Shown here one piece after another: positions 16,524-24,994 of a stretch of 64,000 nucleotides of DNA. The DNA is taken from contig NZ_JBGCBY010000025.1 of NCBI RefSeq assembly GCF_041262165.1, positions 1-64,000 on the forward strand. The letters are read 5' to 3'. The notes beneath the pieces are model-generated. The model did no database searches and was not told where the DNA came from. It saw only the letters and a program-made list of their open reading frames with translations. Numbering within the stretch: the first letter of the stretch is position 1; every line of letters starts with the position of its first letter. Position numbers and translations under genes: made by a program. This DNA comes from Streptacidiphilus sp041262165. Lineage in GTDB: Bacteria > Actinomycetota > Actinomycetes > Streptomycetales > Streptomycetaceae.

Positions 16524-17147
16524 GTGACCAAGCCCGCACCAGCCAAGCCGCGCCGCACCCGGCTCAGTGCGGCCGACCGCCGCGCCTCGATCCTGACCGC
16601 TGCGACCGAGGTCTTCGCCGAACGCGGCTACCAGCGCGGCAAGGTCTCCGAGGTCGCTGCCCGGGTCGGCGTCAGCGAGCCGGTGGTCTTCCAGAACTTC
16701 GGTTCGAAGGCGGCGCTCTTCGCCGCAGTGGTGGAGCGCGCGGCGGAGCAGATGTGCGCGCAGCTCGCCGGCGCGGTCGCGGCCGGCACTCCCGTCGCAG
16801 CCCTTGTGGTCCAGGTCACCTCGCCCGCGCATCTCGACCAGCTGCACGCGCAGGGCTCGATCGGCGTCCTGTTCGGCGACTCGGTCGCCGCCACCGCGGA
16901 ACCCGTTGTCGCGCAGGCCGGTCAGGCCGCGGTGCGCAGCGTCGCCGACACTCTGGCCGAGCTGCTGCGCCAGGGGCAGGCAGTCGGAGAGGTCCGGTCC
17001 GAGGTCGACCCCGGCGCTGTGGCCTGGCTGCTGGTCTCGCTCATCTCCGCACGCTCACTGCGGGTGGCGGCGATGGCCCCCGCCGAGCGTGACCGGCTGG
17101 AGGCCGCGGTCGCGGCCCTGGCCGTCGGCCTGCTCGCCCCGGCGTGA
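16524..17147 (+). CDS. TetR-family repressor
   Basis: 207-aa one-component regulator. Seen: N-terminal TetR_N HTH with RASILTAATEVFAERGYQRG, SEVAARVGVSEPVVFQNFGS and KAALFAAVVER (about 20-75), followed by an all-helical ligand domain. GTG start at 16524. It should bind the two CTTAGT-N4-ACTAAG palindromes lying 32-72 bp upstream and so control itself and the divergent methyltransferase. The inducing ligand is unknown. The recognition helix has VVFQNF where many family members have LYYHF. Confidence 0.88.
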   Translation: MTKPAPAKPRRTRLSAADRRASILTAATEVFAERGYQRGKVSEVAARVGVSEPVVFQNFGSKAALFAAVVERAAEQMCAQLAGAVAAGTPVAALVVQVTSPAHLDQLHAQGSIGVLFGDSVAATAEPVVAQAGQAAVRSVADTLAELLRQGQAVGEVRSEVDPGAVAWLLVSLISARSLRVAAMAPAERDRLEAAVAALAVGLLAPA

Positions 17148-17325
17148 GTTGCTCGCGCGCGGCGACAGAACACACTTCACCGGAACGGACCACATGAAAA
17201 CGGGCCAACCCGCACGTCGCAAAAGTTACATTACGGACTGCCGAGGGCCACAACCCCGCAGGTGAACCCGACCCGTCGCTGTCGCGTAGGGAGGGATGCA
17301 TACCCGACTCCCGAGGAGGGGGCAC

Positions 17326-18450
17326 GTGAGAGCACGAGTACGCACGGCCGTTGCGGCGGCCGCGATCCTGATGCTGGGGGTGGCCGCAGGGGCCGCCCAG
17401 GCGAGCGGCGCAGCCGCGAACGAGCCTTTCGTCGGACCCGATCACACGATCAGCGCGATCGCGTCCACGGTTCCCGCCAACGGCGACGTGAACCCCTACG
17501 GTGTCGCGGTGGTTCCGGCCAGCCACGGCCTGCTGCACCGCGGCAACGTCCTGGTCAGCAACTTCAACAACTCGAGCAATCTGCAGGGCACCGGCACCAC
17601 CCTGGTCGAGATCAGCCCGGGCGGCGCGGTCAGCCAGTTCGCCCAGATCGACGCCGCGCACCTGCCGGGCAAGTGCCCGGGTGGTGTCGGGCTCACGACC
17701 GCGCTCGCGATCCTGCCGGGCGGCTGGGTCGTGGTCGGCAGCCTGCCCACCACGGACGGCATGGCGGCGACCGCGAAGGCCGGCTGCCTGCTGGTGCTGG
17801 ACAGCCACGGCACCGTCCGGGAGACCATCTCCGGACACGGCATCAACGGGCCCTGGGACATGACGGCCGTGAGCCGAGGCGACATCAGCCAACTGTTCGT
17901 CACCAACGTCCTGAACGGGACGGTTGCCGCAGGCGGCGCGACCGTGAACCGAGGCACCGTGTTGCGACTGACCCTGCTCGGAGGCGAGGGCGACCGCCCG
18001 CCGAGCCTGCTGGACACCGAGGTCATCGGTTCCGGCTTCGGCGAGCACACGGACCCCGCGGCGCTGGTGGTCGGCCCGACCGGCGTCGGCCTCAGCAAGC
18101 AGGGGACGCTGTACGTCGCCGACACGGTCGGCAACCGGATCACCGCCATCCCGAACGCCCTCCGGCGTGACGACTCGGCCGGTACCGGAAGAACCGTCAG
18201 CAGCGGTTGCGCCCTCAACAGCCCGCTGGGACTGGCCGTGGCGCCGAACGGCGACATCCTCACCGTGAACGCGGCGGACGGGAACCTGGTGGAGACCACG
18301 CCCCGTGGAGACCAGGTGGCTGTGGTGCAGCTGGACGGTTCCGGTAACCCGCCCGGCGCCGGCGCCCTGTTCGGCCTCGCCGTACGGCCGGACTCGCACG
18401 GCGTCTACTTCGTGGACGATGCCACCAACCAGCTGAACCTGCTGCACTGA
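17326..18450 (+). CDS. Secreted beta-propeller-like protein
   Basis: 374-aa exported protein. Start at GTG 17326 is supported by GAGGAGGGGG five bases upstream; an ATG at 17296 also opens the frame but sits directly on its GGAGGG. Seen: a signal peptide (VRARVRTAVAAAAILMLG, cleavage near AQASGAAA), then NHL/SMP-30-like blades: NPYGVAVVP, GNVLVSNFNN, GTLYVADTVGNRITAIP, SPLGLAVAPNGDILTVNA, LFGLAVRPDSHGVYFVDD. A 6-bladed propeller is likely. No catalytic site is evident. A 17-bp hairpin terminator follows at once. It may bind a small molecule or surface glycan; the function is unknown. Confidence 0.75.
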   Translation: MRARVRTAVAAAAILMLGVAAGAAQASGAAANEPFVGPDHTISAIASTVPANGDVNPYGVAVVPASHGLLHRGNVLVSNFNNSSNLQGTGTTLVEISPGGAVSQFAQIDAAHLPGKCPGGVGLTTALAILPGGWVVVGSLPTTDGMAATAKAGCLLVLDSHGTVRETISGHGINGPWDMTAVSRGDISQLFVTNVLNGTVAAGGATVNRGTVLRLTLLGGEGDRPPSLLDTEVIGSGFGEHTDPAALVVGPTGVGLSKQGTLYVADTVGNRITAIPNALRRDDSAGTGRTVSSGCALNSPLGLAVAPNGDILTVNAADGNLVETTPRGDQVAVVQLDGSGNPPGAGALFGLAVRPDSHGVYFVDDATNQLNLLH

Positions 18451-18460
18451 GCAGCTCGAC

Positions 18461-18500
18461 CAGGGCCCGGACCGGGATCGACGTCCCGGTCCGGGCCCTG
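18461..18500. terminator. Bidirectional terminator
   Basis: 17-bp perfect stem CAGGGCCCGGACCGGGA / TCCCGGTCCGGGCCCTG with a 6-nt loop, placed between the convergent secreted-protein and PucR genes, so it serves both. Confidence 0.85.
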
Positions 18501-18513
18501 TCGTGTCGCCGGG

Positions 18514-20175
18514 TCAGGCGTCGCGCCGCTCGGAGCACAGCAGGGCCGCCCGCAGGTCGAGCCGGTCCGCCAGCCGGCTCAGGTCGCGACCGGTGAGTTC
18601 CTCGATCCGGCGGATCCGGTAGTGGACCGTGTTCACGTGGATGTGCAGGGCCTTGGCCGTACGCGCCCAGGAACCGTCGTGGTCCAGGAACACGGCGAGC
18701 GTGCCTGTCAGCGAGACGCTGTTCTCCCTGTCGTGCGCGGCGAGCGGGGCCAGCAGGCGCTGCTGGAAGGCCGTGGTGACCTCGGCCGGGATGCCGCTCA
18801 GCAGCGCCGACAGCGAGTCCAGCTCGGCGCCGCTGCCGACGGGACCGGAGCCGGTCGCAGCCCGGAGCGCGTAGCGGGCGTGCACGAGCGAGGCACGCAG
18901 CGCGGCCGTTTCGGGCAGCGCCGACGGGCTCACCCCGGCGACCAGGGTCTGACGGTCGCTCAACCGGCGTTGCAGCAGCGGCCAGGTACGCCGCAGCGCG
19001 GCGGCCACGGCCGACGCGCGACCCCTGCCGTCCGTGCCCGCGGCGAAGGGGGCGCCGAACATGTGCAGTGCTTCGGTCAGCGCGGCGACGGCCCAACCCG
19101 ACGGCGCCGCGCCGCCGGTGGCGTCGATCCGTGCGGCCACGGTGGTCAGCGGCTCCTGTAGGGGCAGGTCGCAGCGGGCGAGCGCCGCATCGAGATCGGC
19201 GGGGCCCTGCTCGTCGAGCAGCTCGCAGAGCTGTCCGGCGGCGGCCCGGCGGGCGGCGGTCGCGGCGTGGGCCTGGACGGCGAGTGGGGCGAGGAGATCG
19301 GCGAGGCCGCGCAGCAGCTCAGGGTGGCAGGCCGGACTCTGCGGTTGCAGCAGCCAGGCGTCGAAGGGGGACTCACCGGGCGGCCCGATCGCGACCGCCC
19401 GCGCGGAACCGCCGTGCGGCTCACCGCCCCGCGCCGAACCGCCCCGCGCCGAACCGCCCCGTGCCGAACCGCCCCGTGCCGAACCGCCCCGTGCCGCACC
19501 GCCGTGCGGCGAACCTCCTTGCGGCGCACCGGACTGGTGCGGACCGGCCTGCTCCGGGCCTCCCTGGTGCGAACCTCCCCGCTTCGCTCCCGCCTTCGGC
19601 GGAGCCGCCGGCGTGGAGCGAGCGACGACCCGGCCCGCGGCCGTGACCACCGAGCAGTCCGGGATCCCCAACTGCGCGACCGCCCGCCGCAGTACGTCAG
19701 CCGGCTCCGCCCCGCCCTGCACCTGCTCCAGCAACTCCCGCCGCGCCGCCTCCGGGAGTCCGCCGACGCCCTGCTCCCCGGCCCCCGCCCGCAGCCCGGC
19801 CCACAGGCGCAAGTAGACCCGGTCGGTGACCGCGCGAAAGCTGGTCCCGGGCGGCACGCTCAGCAGCGGGATCCGGTGGGTGCGGCAGGCCTCGACCAGG
19901 CTTCGCTGGACCGGACCGTGGGTCCCCTCACCGGCGAGCAGGGCGGCGACCCGAGCGCTGCGCAGCGAGGTCACGAAGCGCACGGCGGCCTCGGCGTCGT
20001 CCGGCTGCCACCAGACCAGGCCACTGAGCACCAGCTCCCCGGGCTGCAGGTAGCGGGCCGGGTCCTGCAGATCGGTCGAGGTGACCCCGGTGACCCGGCG
20101 GTCGAGCAACTCGTCCGGCCCCCAGGCCAGCCCGATGTGCAGGTCGTCCAACTGCAGCAGATCTCCGACGATCAT
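18514..20175 (-). CDS. PucR-family transcriptional regulator
   Basis: 553-aa regulator, longer than most of the family because of an inserted low-complexity linker. Seen: N-terminal PucR domain (about 1-130: VGDLLQLDDLHIGL, DLQDPARYLQPGELVLSGL), a linker of exact GGSAR repeats (about 226-250), a GGDEF-like central region, and a C-terminal HTH_30 (TLAVFLDHDGSWARTAKAL, HVNTVHYRIRRIEELTGRDL, about 485-535). PucR proteins regulate purine catabolism and other nitrogen or cofactor pathways. The divergent gene at 20514 encodes a molybdopterin-binding protein and may be its target. The repeat tract lengthens the hinge between sensor and DNA-binding parts. Confidence 0.88.
   Translation of the reverse strand: MIVGDLLQLDDLHIGLAWGPDELLDRRVTGVTSTDLQDPARYLQPGELVLSGLVWWQPDDAEAAVRFVTSLRSARVAALLAGEGTHGPVQRSLVEACRTHRIPLLSVPPGTSFRAVTDRVYLRLWAGLRAGAGEQGVGGLPEAARRELLEQVQGGAEPADVLRRAVAQLGIPDCSVVTAAGRVVARSTPAAPPKAGAKRGGSHQGGPEQAGPHQSGAPQGGSPHGGAARGGSARGGSARGGSARGGSARGGEPHGGSARAVAIGPPGESPFDAWLLQPQSPACHPELLRGLADLLAPLAVQAHAATAARRAAAGQLCELLDEQGPADLDAALARCDLPLQEPLTTVAARIDATGGAAPSGWAVAALTEALHMFGAPFAAGTDGRGRASAVAAALRRTWPLLQRRLSDRQTLVAGVSPSALPETAALRASLVHARYALRAATGSGPVGSGAELDSLSALLSGIPAEVTTAFQQRLLAPLAAHDRENSVSLTGTLAVFLDHDGSWARTAKALHIHVNTVHYRIRRIEELTGRDLSRLADRLDLRAALLCSERRDA
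19424..19498 (-). repeat. In-frame 15-bp tandem repeat in the pucR-like gene
   Basis: Five units of CCGCCCCGYGCCGAA (plus-strand view), coding five GGSAR pentapeptides. The unit length keeps the frame, so copy number can change without breaking the protein. Confidence 0.9.
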
Positions 20176-20513
20176 CTCCCACTCCTGGTGTGCCTGGATC
20201 GGCCGTCATCACTCCGCGTCGATCCACGGGCCTGGCAAGTGCGAGGAAATGGCGCGCATTCGCATGGTAGATGCCAGTCCGGAATGGTCAATCATCCTTG
20301 GTTGATCCTCCAGCCGAGCAGCTCGCGCATGGTGCTGCAGACCAGTGGTACCGACGATTGCCTATCCGGCGGCGGATGCGAGGTGCAGGCGTCCGGATGG
20401 ATCTCAGATGCAACCCGAGTAGGCACAATGCGCCAGCAGATGCGATTCACGGGCCTGCTTCCCGGGTACGACCCTTCAGAGCCGCACGGCACGGCCTCGG
20501 AAGGGGACCTCGG
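20176..20513. other. Intergenic region between divergent genes
   Basis: 338 bp holding the promoters of the PucR-type regulator and the molybdopterin-binding protein. An imperfect inverted repeat GGTCAATCA-TCCT-TGGTTGATCC (20286-20308) is a candidate operator. GGAAGGGGACCTCGG before 20514 gives the ribosome-binding site. No gene seen. Confidence 0.4.
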
Positions 20514-20957
20514 ATGAGTACCGTCTCCGCCACCGTCCTGCTCCACGGCCAGCTCGACCAGCCGGTGGAACTGACGGTGGAACAGCTGCGTGACCTGCCC
20601 GCGCGCCGGGTCGAGGTGAGCTTCGACTGCAGGACCAGCGGGTCGCAGCGCCACGGCTTCGAGGGACCCATGCTCTGGGACGTGCTGCGCGCCGCCGGTC
20701 CGCGCATCGACTTCACCCGGCGCAAGGCGCGGCTGCGCTACCTGCTCACCGTCACCGGCGCGGACGGCCACTGCGCGGTGCTCTCCTGGGCGGAGATCGA
20801 CCCGGAGTTCGGGGGGCAGCAGATCCTGCTGGCCACGAGCATCGACGGCACGCCGCTGGACGAGACGGGGCCGCAGCTCGTGGTGCCCGACGACGCCTGC
20901 GGTGCCCGTTACGTCAGCGGGATCCAGGCCGTCTGGGTCGGGTCCCTGCCCGGCTGA
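20514..20957 (+). CDS. Molybdopterin-binding oxidoreductase-like protein
   Basis: 147-aa protein consisting of a single sulfite-oxidase-type molybdopterin-binding fold (Oxidored_molyb). Seen: LTVEQLRDLPARRVEVSFDC, the central FEGPMLWDVLRAAG, and the C-terminal PQLVVPDDACGARYVSGI. The Cys in VSFDCRTSG lies where the family has its Mo-coordinating cysteine, but the domain is shorter than in true sulfite oxidases and the partner domains are missing. ATG 20514 follows an AAGGGGA ribosome-binding site; an upstream extension of the frame lacks family character. Context: PucR regulator upstream and a di-Mop protein downstream, so molybdenum use or storage is the common theme. Confidence 0.78.
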   Translation: MSTVSATVLLHGQLDQPVELTVEQLRDLPARRVEVSFDCRTSGSQRHGFEGPMLWDVLRAAGPRIDFTRRKARLRYLLTVTGADGHCAVLSWAEIDPEFGGQQILLATSIDGTPLDETGPQLVVPDDACGARYVSGIQAVWVGSLPG

Positions 20958-21008
20958 GCAGCCCCGACACGCGTGAGCCGCTCAGCCGGGCGCAGGGACG
21001 GTCGTGGA

Positions 21009-21428
21009 TCAGACCGTGGCGAGCGAGACCTCGGTCGACTTGATCAGTGCCACGACCGGCGAACCCGCCGTCAGGCCCAGGTCGGTCACGGCGTCTGCGG
21101 TCACCGCGGCGGTGAGCTCGCCGCCGTCCACGCGGACCTTCACCCTGGCCATGGCACCGCCGGTGGACACCTCGGCGACCGTGCCAGGGATCTGGTTGCG
21201 GATGCTCAGCCCGCTGACCGGGCCGGTGGCGAGGGCCACCTCGGTGGACTTCATCAGCGCACGGACCTCGCTGCCCGCGCTGAGGCCGAGGTCCTTGACC
21301 GCGTCCATGGTGACTGCGGCGGTGAGGTCCTGTCCGGACGCCAGCCGTACCTTGACGGCAGCCATGACCTCCCCGAACGACACCGAGGTGACGGTGCCGG
21401 AAAGCTGATTTCGGATGCTCAGGCTCAT
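21009..21428 (-). CDS. Di-Mop (TOBE) molybdate-binding protein
   Basis: 139-aa molbindin made of two tandem Mop/TOBE domains. Seen: each half begins LSIRNQLSGTV or LSIRNQIPGTV and ends with VALIKSTEVSLA or ALMKSTEVALA. Mop proteins assemble into trimers or hexamers that bind molybdate or tungstate and buffer it in the cytosol. ATG 21428 follows GAGGAACCTCCC. It converges on the molybdopterin-binding gene at 20514, which supports a molybdenum-related function for this locus. No ModABC transporter is in the window. Confidence 0.9.
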   Translation of the reverse strand: MSLSIRNQLSGTVTSVSFGEVMAAVKVRLASGQDLTAAVTMDAVKDLGLSAGSEVRALMKSTEVALATGPVSGLSIRNQIPGTVAEVSTGGAMARVKVRVDGGELTAAVTADAVTDLGLTAGSPVVALIKSTEVSLATV

Positions 21429-21603
21429 GGGAGGTTCCTCGGAGTTCAGTCGTTGGAATGAGACGGAATCAGATGGGAGGAGGCTGTCGCGATCAGGCCA
21501 ACTCCACTGTAGTGGTTGAGAAAGCCCAGTTCAGAGCGTCGGCGTGGCGGCTCGCAGGCGCGAGGGCGATGGCCCTCGCGGTGTCGCAGCTGCGGTTCGG
21601 CTG

Positions 21604-22473
21604 CTACGTGCGGCGGCTTTCGCCGCGCATCAGAGCGTTCAACTCCGCGTGGCTCATGGCCTGCGTCAGTTCCGTGTAGGTGCCGGTGGTGAGCAGTTCC
21701 CGGGCCGCCCGGCGGACCAGGTCGTAGGCGGCTCCGGCGACGGCGGAGCCGAGGCTGACCCGTGCCACGCCGAGCTTCGACAGCTCGCCGATCGAGGGTC
21801 CGCCAGGGCCGACCAGGATGTTCAACGGCGCGCGGATGCCTTCCACGAGTGCGGACACCACGGCGGGGTCGGTGGTGCCGGGCACGAAGATGCCGTCGGC
21901 TCCGGCGCCGAGGTAGGCCTCGGCGCGGGCCAGGGTCTCCTGCAGGCGGGTGCCGGGCTCACCCACCGCGCCCAGGTAGGTGTCGATCCGGGCGTTGACG
22001 TAGAGCGCGACCCCGGCCTGGTCCGCCGCACGCCTGGCTGCCGCGATCCGCTCGGCCTGCTCGGCGACGGGGCGCAGCGGGGAGCTGCCGCTGCTGAGGG
22101 AGTCCTCGATGTTGACGCCGACCGCGCCGGCGGCGACGACGCCCACGACGGTCGCGGCGACCTCGGACGCGTCGGCGCCGAAGCCGCTCTCGATGTCGGC
22201 CGTCACCGGTACGCGGACGGCGGATGCCACGCGGGCGATCAGGGCGAGGGCCTGGTCACGGTCGAGCTCGTCGCCGTCGGCCGCGCCGAGGCCCCAGGCG
22301 ACCCCGGCGCTGGTCGTGGCGACGGCCGGGGCCCCGGCCTCCTCGACCACGCGGGCGCTGACGACGTCCCAGGCGTTCGCCAGCGCCAGCGGGGAGCCGG
22401 GCCGGTGCAGCGAGCGGAAGAGCGCGGCCTTGCTCCGCTGCTCGTACTGCTGTTCGTTTCGCGGTTCGGTCAT
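21604..22473 (-). CDS. Isocitrate lyase/PEP mutase family protein
   Basis: 289-aa (beta/alpha)8-barrel enzyme of the ICL/PEPM superfamily, which cleaves or forms C-C or C-P bonds at 2-carboxy-3-hydroxy acids. Seen: LALANAWDVVSARVVEEAG, the metal-binding VTADIESGFG, GAVGVNIEDS (Glu-Asp pair), YVNARIDTYLG and GADGIFVPG. It lacks the KKCGH signature of isocitrate lyase, so it is more like the 2,3-dimethylmalate lyase or carboxyphosphonoenolpyruvate mutase branch. ATG 22473 is preferred over one three codons upstream. Stands alone; substrate unknown. Confidence 0.85.
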   Translation of the reverse strand: MTEPRNEQQYEQRSKAALFRSLHRPGSPLALANAWDVVSARVVEEAGAPAVATTSAGVAWGLGAADGDELDRDQALALIARVASAVRVPVTADIESGFGADASEVAATVVGVVAAGAVGVNIEDSLSSGSSPLRPVAEQAERIAAARRAADQAGVALYVNARIDTYLGAVGEPGTRLQETLARAEAYLGAGADGIFVPGTTDPAVVSALVEGIRAPLNILVGPGGPSIGELSKLGVARVSLGSAVAGAAYDLVRRAARELLTTGTYTELTQAMSHAELNALMRGESRRT

Positions 22474-22882
22474 AGGCCACATCAGATCAGCCCGGACGGG
22501 TGCCCGCTAGCGGGTATCGGTCAGCGTGCTGTGGGTCAGGGACGGCTGCGGGGAACCGTCCCTGACCGAGCGTCAGCGATCGCGAGTCAGAGCAGCGTCT
22601 GCCAGCAGTACCAGAACTGCCGACGGCTCCGGACCGCCTCCGGAGACCGCCCGACGACCGGCTCCGCCGGGCGTCCAGCCCCGGAACGTCAGCCGCCGTA
22701 ACACCCGCAGAGAGAACTCTCCAGCGCCGGAAGGTGTCCGGTCCCAGCGAAGGTGCGGTGTCGGTGCAGGGTTGACCTCGGTGGCGCGCCGCTACATCGC
22801 TATATGCAATCAGTTAAATACGATGCGTAGTCATGTGAGCCTATCTCGCACCCTCCTGACTCGGACCGCCGAACGGAGTCCC
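22474..22882. other. Intergenic region with a hairpin
   Basis: About 410 bp between divergent genes. A 12-bp perfect inverted repeat GGTCAGGGACGG / CCGTCCCTGACC lies at 22534-22567. An AT-richer block at 22800-22835 (TATATGCAATCAGTTAAATA) is the likely promoter area of the small secreted protein at 22883. No gene recognised. Confidence 0.45.
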
Positions 22883-23251
22883 ATGCATCGCATCACGACA
22901 GTCCTTGGCGCGCTCGCCCTCGCCTCGACCCTCGCACTAGCTCTACCGACCTCCGCCGCCACCGCGTCCGTAGGAAACCTGTTCCTCAACGGCGTCCGAT
23001 TCGAGAACCCGGACGGGTGCATCACTGTGCCCGTGCCGGGCGTCATCGACGTCGCCAACTTCACGCAGTCCGCGGTCCGTGTCTACTCCGGAACCCACTG
23101 CGATGGCGATGTCACCAGGGAGGTCCCCCGGGGCGACCGGGCGTTCGGCGTCCCCGGAAGGAGCGTCGAGGCAGGTGTGCCCAATACGGGCGACCCCGGC
23201 TGCGATGGAAGCCCCTGGTCCGACCGGCCACAACTCTCAGGGACCCCGTGA
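22883..23251 (+). CDS. Small secreted protein
   Basis: 122-aa exported protein. ATG 22883 with GGAGTC just upstream. Seen: signal peptide MHRITTVLGALALASTLALA ending near TSAATASV, then a mature part of about 90 residues with four Cys (C in DGCITVP, HCDGDV, PGCDGSP) and the segment RVYSGTHCDGDVTREVPRGD, in the style of small actinobacterial secreted proteins of unknown function that carry one or two disulfides. A terminator follows at 23355. Confidence 0.65.
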   Translation: MHRITTVLGALALASTLALALPTSAATASVGNLFLNGVRFENPDGCITVPVPGVIDVANFTQSAVRVYSGTHCDGDVTREVPRGDRAFGVPGRSVEAGVPNTGDPGCDGSPWSDRPQLSGTP

Positions 23252-23354
23252 GTGCGTAATTTCCGGCCTCCGGAAGCTCCGGCGAGGCATCTGCACTGCT
23301 CCAGACTTGCCTGAGCAGCTGGTGATGCAAGACGAGCAGCCGCCCAGAGAAAGG

Positions 23355-23390
23355 AGCCCCCTACCGGCGGGAAGCCGCTGGTAGGGGGCT
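23355..23390. terminator. Terminator between convergent genes
   Basis: 11-bp perfect stem AGCCCCCTACC / GGTAGGGGGCT (23355-23365, 23380-23390). It lies just before the stop of the leftward VKOR gene and after the small secreted-protein gene, serving both. Confidence 0.8.
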
Positions 23391-23396
23391 TGCGGG

Positions 23397-24083
23397 TCAG
23401 AGTGTGGACCAGTAGTACCAGAAGCGGTTGAGCACCATGAGGGCGATCACCAGGTACCAGAGGGCCGGAACCACCCAGTGGTAGCGGGTGACCGCGGCGA
23501 TGCCGGGCCGCCAGCGGTCCGGGGTCGGGATCACCCCGTGCCTGAGGTTGTGCAGGGTGGTGTACCAGAACAGCGGGATCATCGCGGTCCAGACGGCGAC
23601 GCAGTACGGGCACACCGCCCCGATCCGGTACAGCGTCTGGGTGATGAGCCAGTGCACGAAGACGATCCCGAACAGGGTGCCGGCCTGCAGGCCGAGCCAG
23701 AACCAGCGCCGGTAGCGTGCCCCGGCCAGGGCTCCCGCGCCGATGGTCATCACTACGGCGAATCCGGCCACGCCGATGAGCGAGTTGGGGAAGCCGAAGG
23801 CGGAGGCCTGGGCGGTGCGCATGACCGAGCCGCAGCTGATGATCGGGTTGATGTTGCAGCTCGGGATGTAGTGCGGGTTCTCCAGGAGGCGGATCTTCTC
23901 CAGGGTGAGCGTGACCGAAGCGGCCAGGCCCAGCCCGCCGGCGAGCAGGAGCAGTAGCGCGAAGGCTCGGCCGGTGTCGACGGGGCCGGTGCGGGCGGGT
24001 CCCTGCGGACGCGCGGTGGTGACCTCGGGGGCCATGTCGGGGTTCATTTCTCGATGCCCGCTCATTTCCTGGTGGCCGCTCAT
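23397..24083 (-). CDS. VKOR-family thiol oxidoreductase
   Basis: 228-aa membrane protein with four to five helices of the vitamin K epoxide reductase family, the actinobacterial counterpart of DsbB: it re-oxidises a DsbA-type protein and passes electrons to quinone. Seen: loop cysteines C76 and C84 (IPSCNINPIISCGSV), the conserved FGFPNSLIG, and the active-site CPYC (158-161). The first 35 residues repeat MSGHQEMSGHREM. Its start codon overlaps the stop of the DsbA-like gene upstream by 4 bp, so the two are co-translated and form an electron-transfer pair. Confidence 0.9.
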   Translation of the reverse strand: MSGHQEMSGHREMNPDMAPEVTTARPQGPARTGPVDTGRAFALLLLLAGGLGLAASVTLTLEKIRLLENPHYIPSCNINPIISCGSVMRTAQASAFGFPNSLIGVAGFAVVMTIGAGALAGARYRRWFWLGLQAGTLFGIVFVHWLITQTLYRIGAVCPYCVAVWTAMIPLFWYTTLHNLRHGVIPTPDRWRPGIAAVTRYHWVVPALWYLVIALMVLNRFWYYWSTL

Positions 24084-24889
24084 TTCTTGGTGGCGGAGAC
24101 GGTCTGCTGGACCAGCGCCTGGTACTGCGCCGGCGTGATCGGACCGTTGCTCCCGAAGAGCGTCAGCGTGCTGCCGTTGAGCTTGAAGGTGGGTGTGCCG
24201 GTGACGCCGCTGGCGTTGAAGGCGTCGCTGACCTTGGCGGCCCAGGGCTTGTAGGTGCCGTTCCGCACCGCCTGGTCGAAGGCAGGGGTCCTCAGTCCGG
24301 GGACCTTGCCGGCCAGGTCGAGCAGGTGGTTCACGTCGGAGAAGGAGTCGTTCTGCTCGTCCGGCTGGTTGGCGTAGAGCACGTTGCGGAACTGCTCGAA
24401 TTTCGCCGTGCTCTCGTTGAGCGCGGCGCCGGCTGCCGCAAGCGCGGTGATGGAGCCGGAGCCGCCCAGGTTGTTGTCCAGGAACGTGCCCATGTGGTAC
24501 TGGATCTTGTAGCTGCCGTCGTCGGCGAGCTTCTGGATCGTCGTGCCGTCGGCCCGCTCCAGCGAGTCGCAGACCGGGCAGCGGAAGTCCTCGTACACGT
24601 CAAGGGTGTTGGGGGCGTCGGCCTTGCCGTAGACGATGACCGTGCCGCCGGGGCCCGAGGTGTTCGCCGGGACGGTCAGCGGTGTGGTCGAGGTGGCGTT
24701 GCCGGCCTTCGTCGAGCTGCCACCGGCCAGGGCGACGCTGATCGCGGTGCCCGCGCCCACGACGACCACGGCGGCGAGGGCGATCAGGGCGATCCGGCGG
24801 CGGGCCGCCGTCCGCTCCTGGAGGCGTCGCTCGGCGATCATCCGGTCTCGGGCGGATTCGGTGGGCTTGTGGGTGCTGTTCCTGCTCAT
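24080..24889 (-). CDS. Membrane-anchored DsbA-like thioredoxin protein
   Basis: 269-aa protein that introduces or exchanges disulfides outside the membrane. Seen: a basic, helical N-terminus, one membrane helix (about 33-56), a Thr/Ser-rich linker, and a DsbA/Thioredoxin_4 domain with YEDFRCPVC (C104, C107), the helical insertion, and the cis-Pro loop VTGTPTF. Coupled by overlapping ATGA to the downstream VKOR gene, which should recycle it. About 105 bp separates it from the membrane-protein gene upstream, so all three may form one operon. Confidence 0.9.
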   Translation of the reverse strand: MSRNSTHKPTESARDRMIAERRLQERTAARRRIALIALAAVVVVGAGTAISVALAGGSSTKAGNATSTTPLTVPANTSGPGGTVIVYGKADAPNTLDVYEDFRCPVCDSLERADGTTIQKLADDGSYKIQYHMGTFLDNNLGGSGSITALAAAGAALNESTAKFEQFRNVLYANQPDEQNDSFSDVNHLLDLAGKVPGLRTPAFDQAVRNGTYKPWAAKVSDAFNASGVTGTPTFKLNGSTLTLFGSNGPITPAQYQALVQQTVSATKK

Positions 24890-24994
24890 GGCTGTGGTCT
24901 CTTCCTGCTCCGGGGGGGGTGGAACGACGACGGATCCGGAATGTGCAGGCAGAAGAGGCCCCTCTCGGGGCGGGGAACGCTCAGGTTCTTCCGC

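Noticed and set aside
19424..19498. CRISPR array
   Set aside because: Units are directly adjacent without spacers and lie in frame in a regulator gene.
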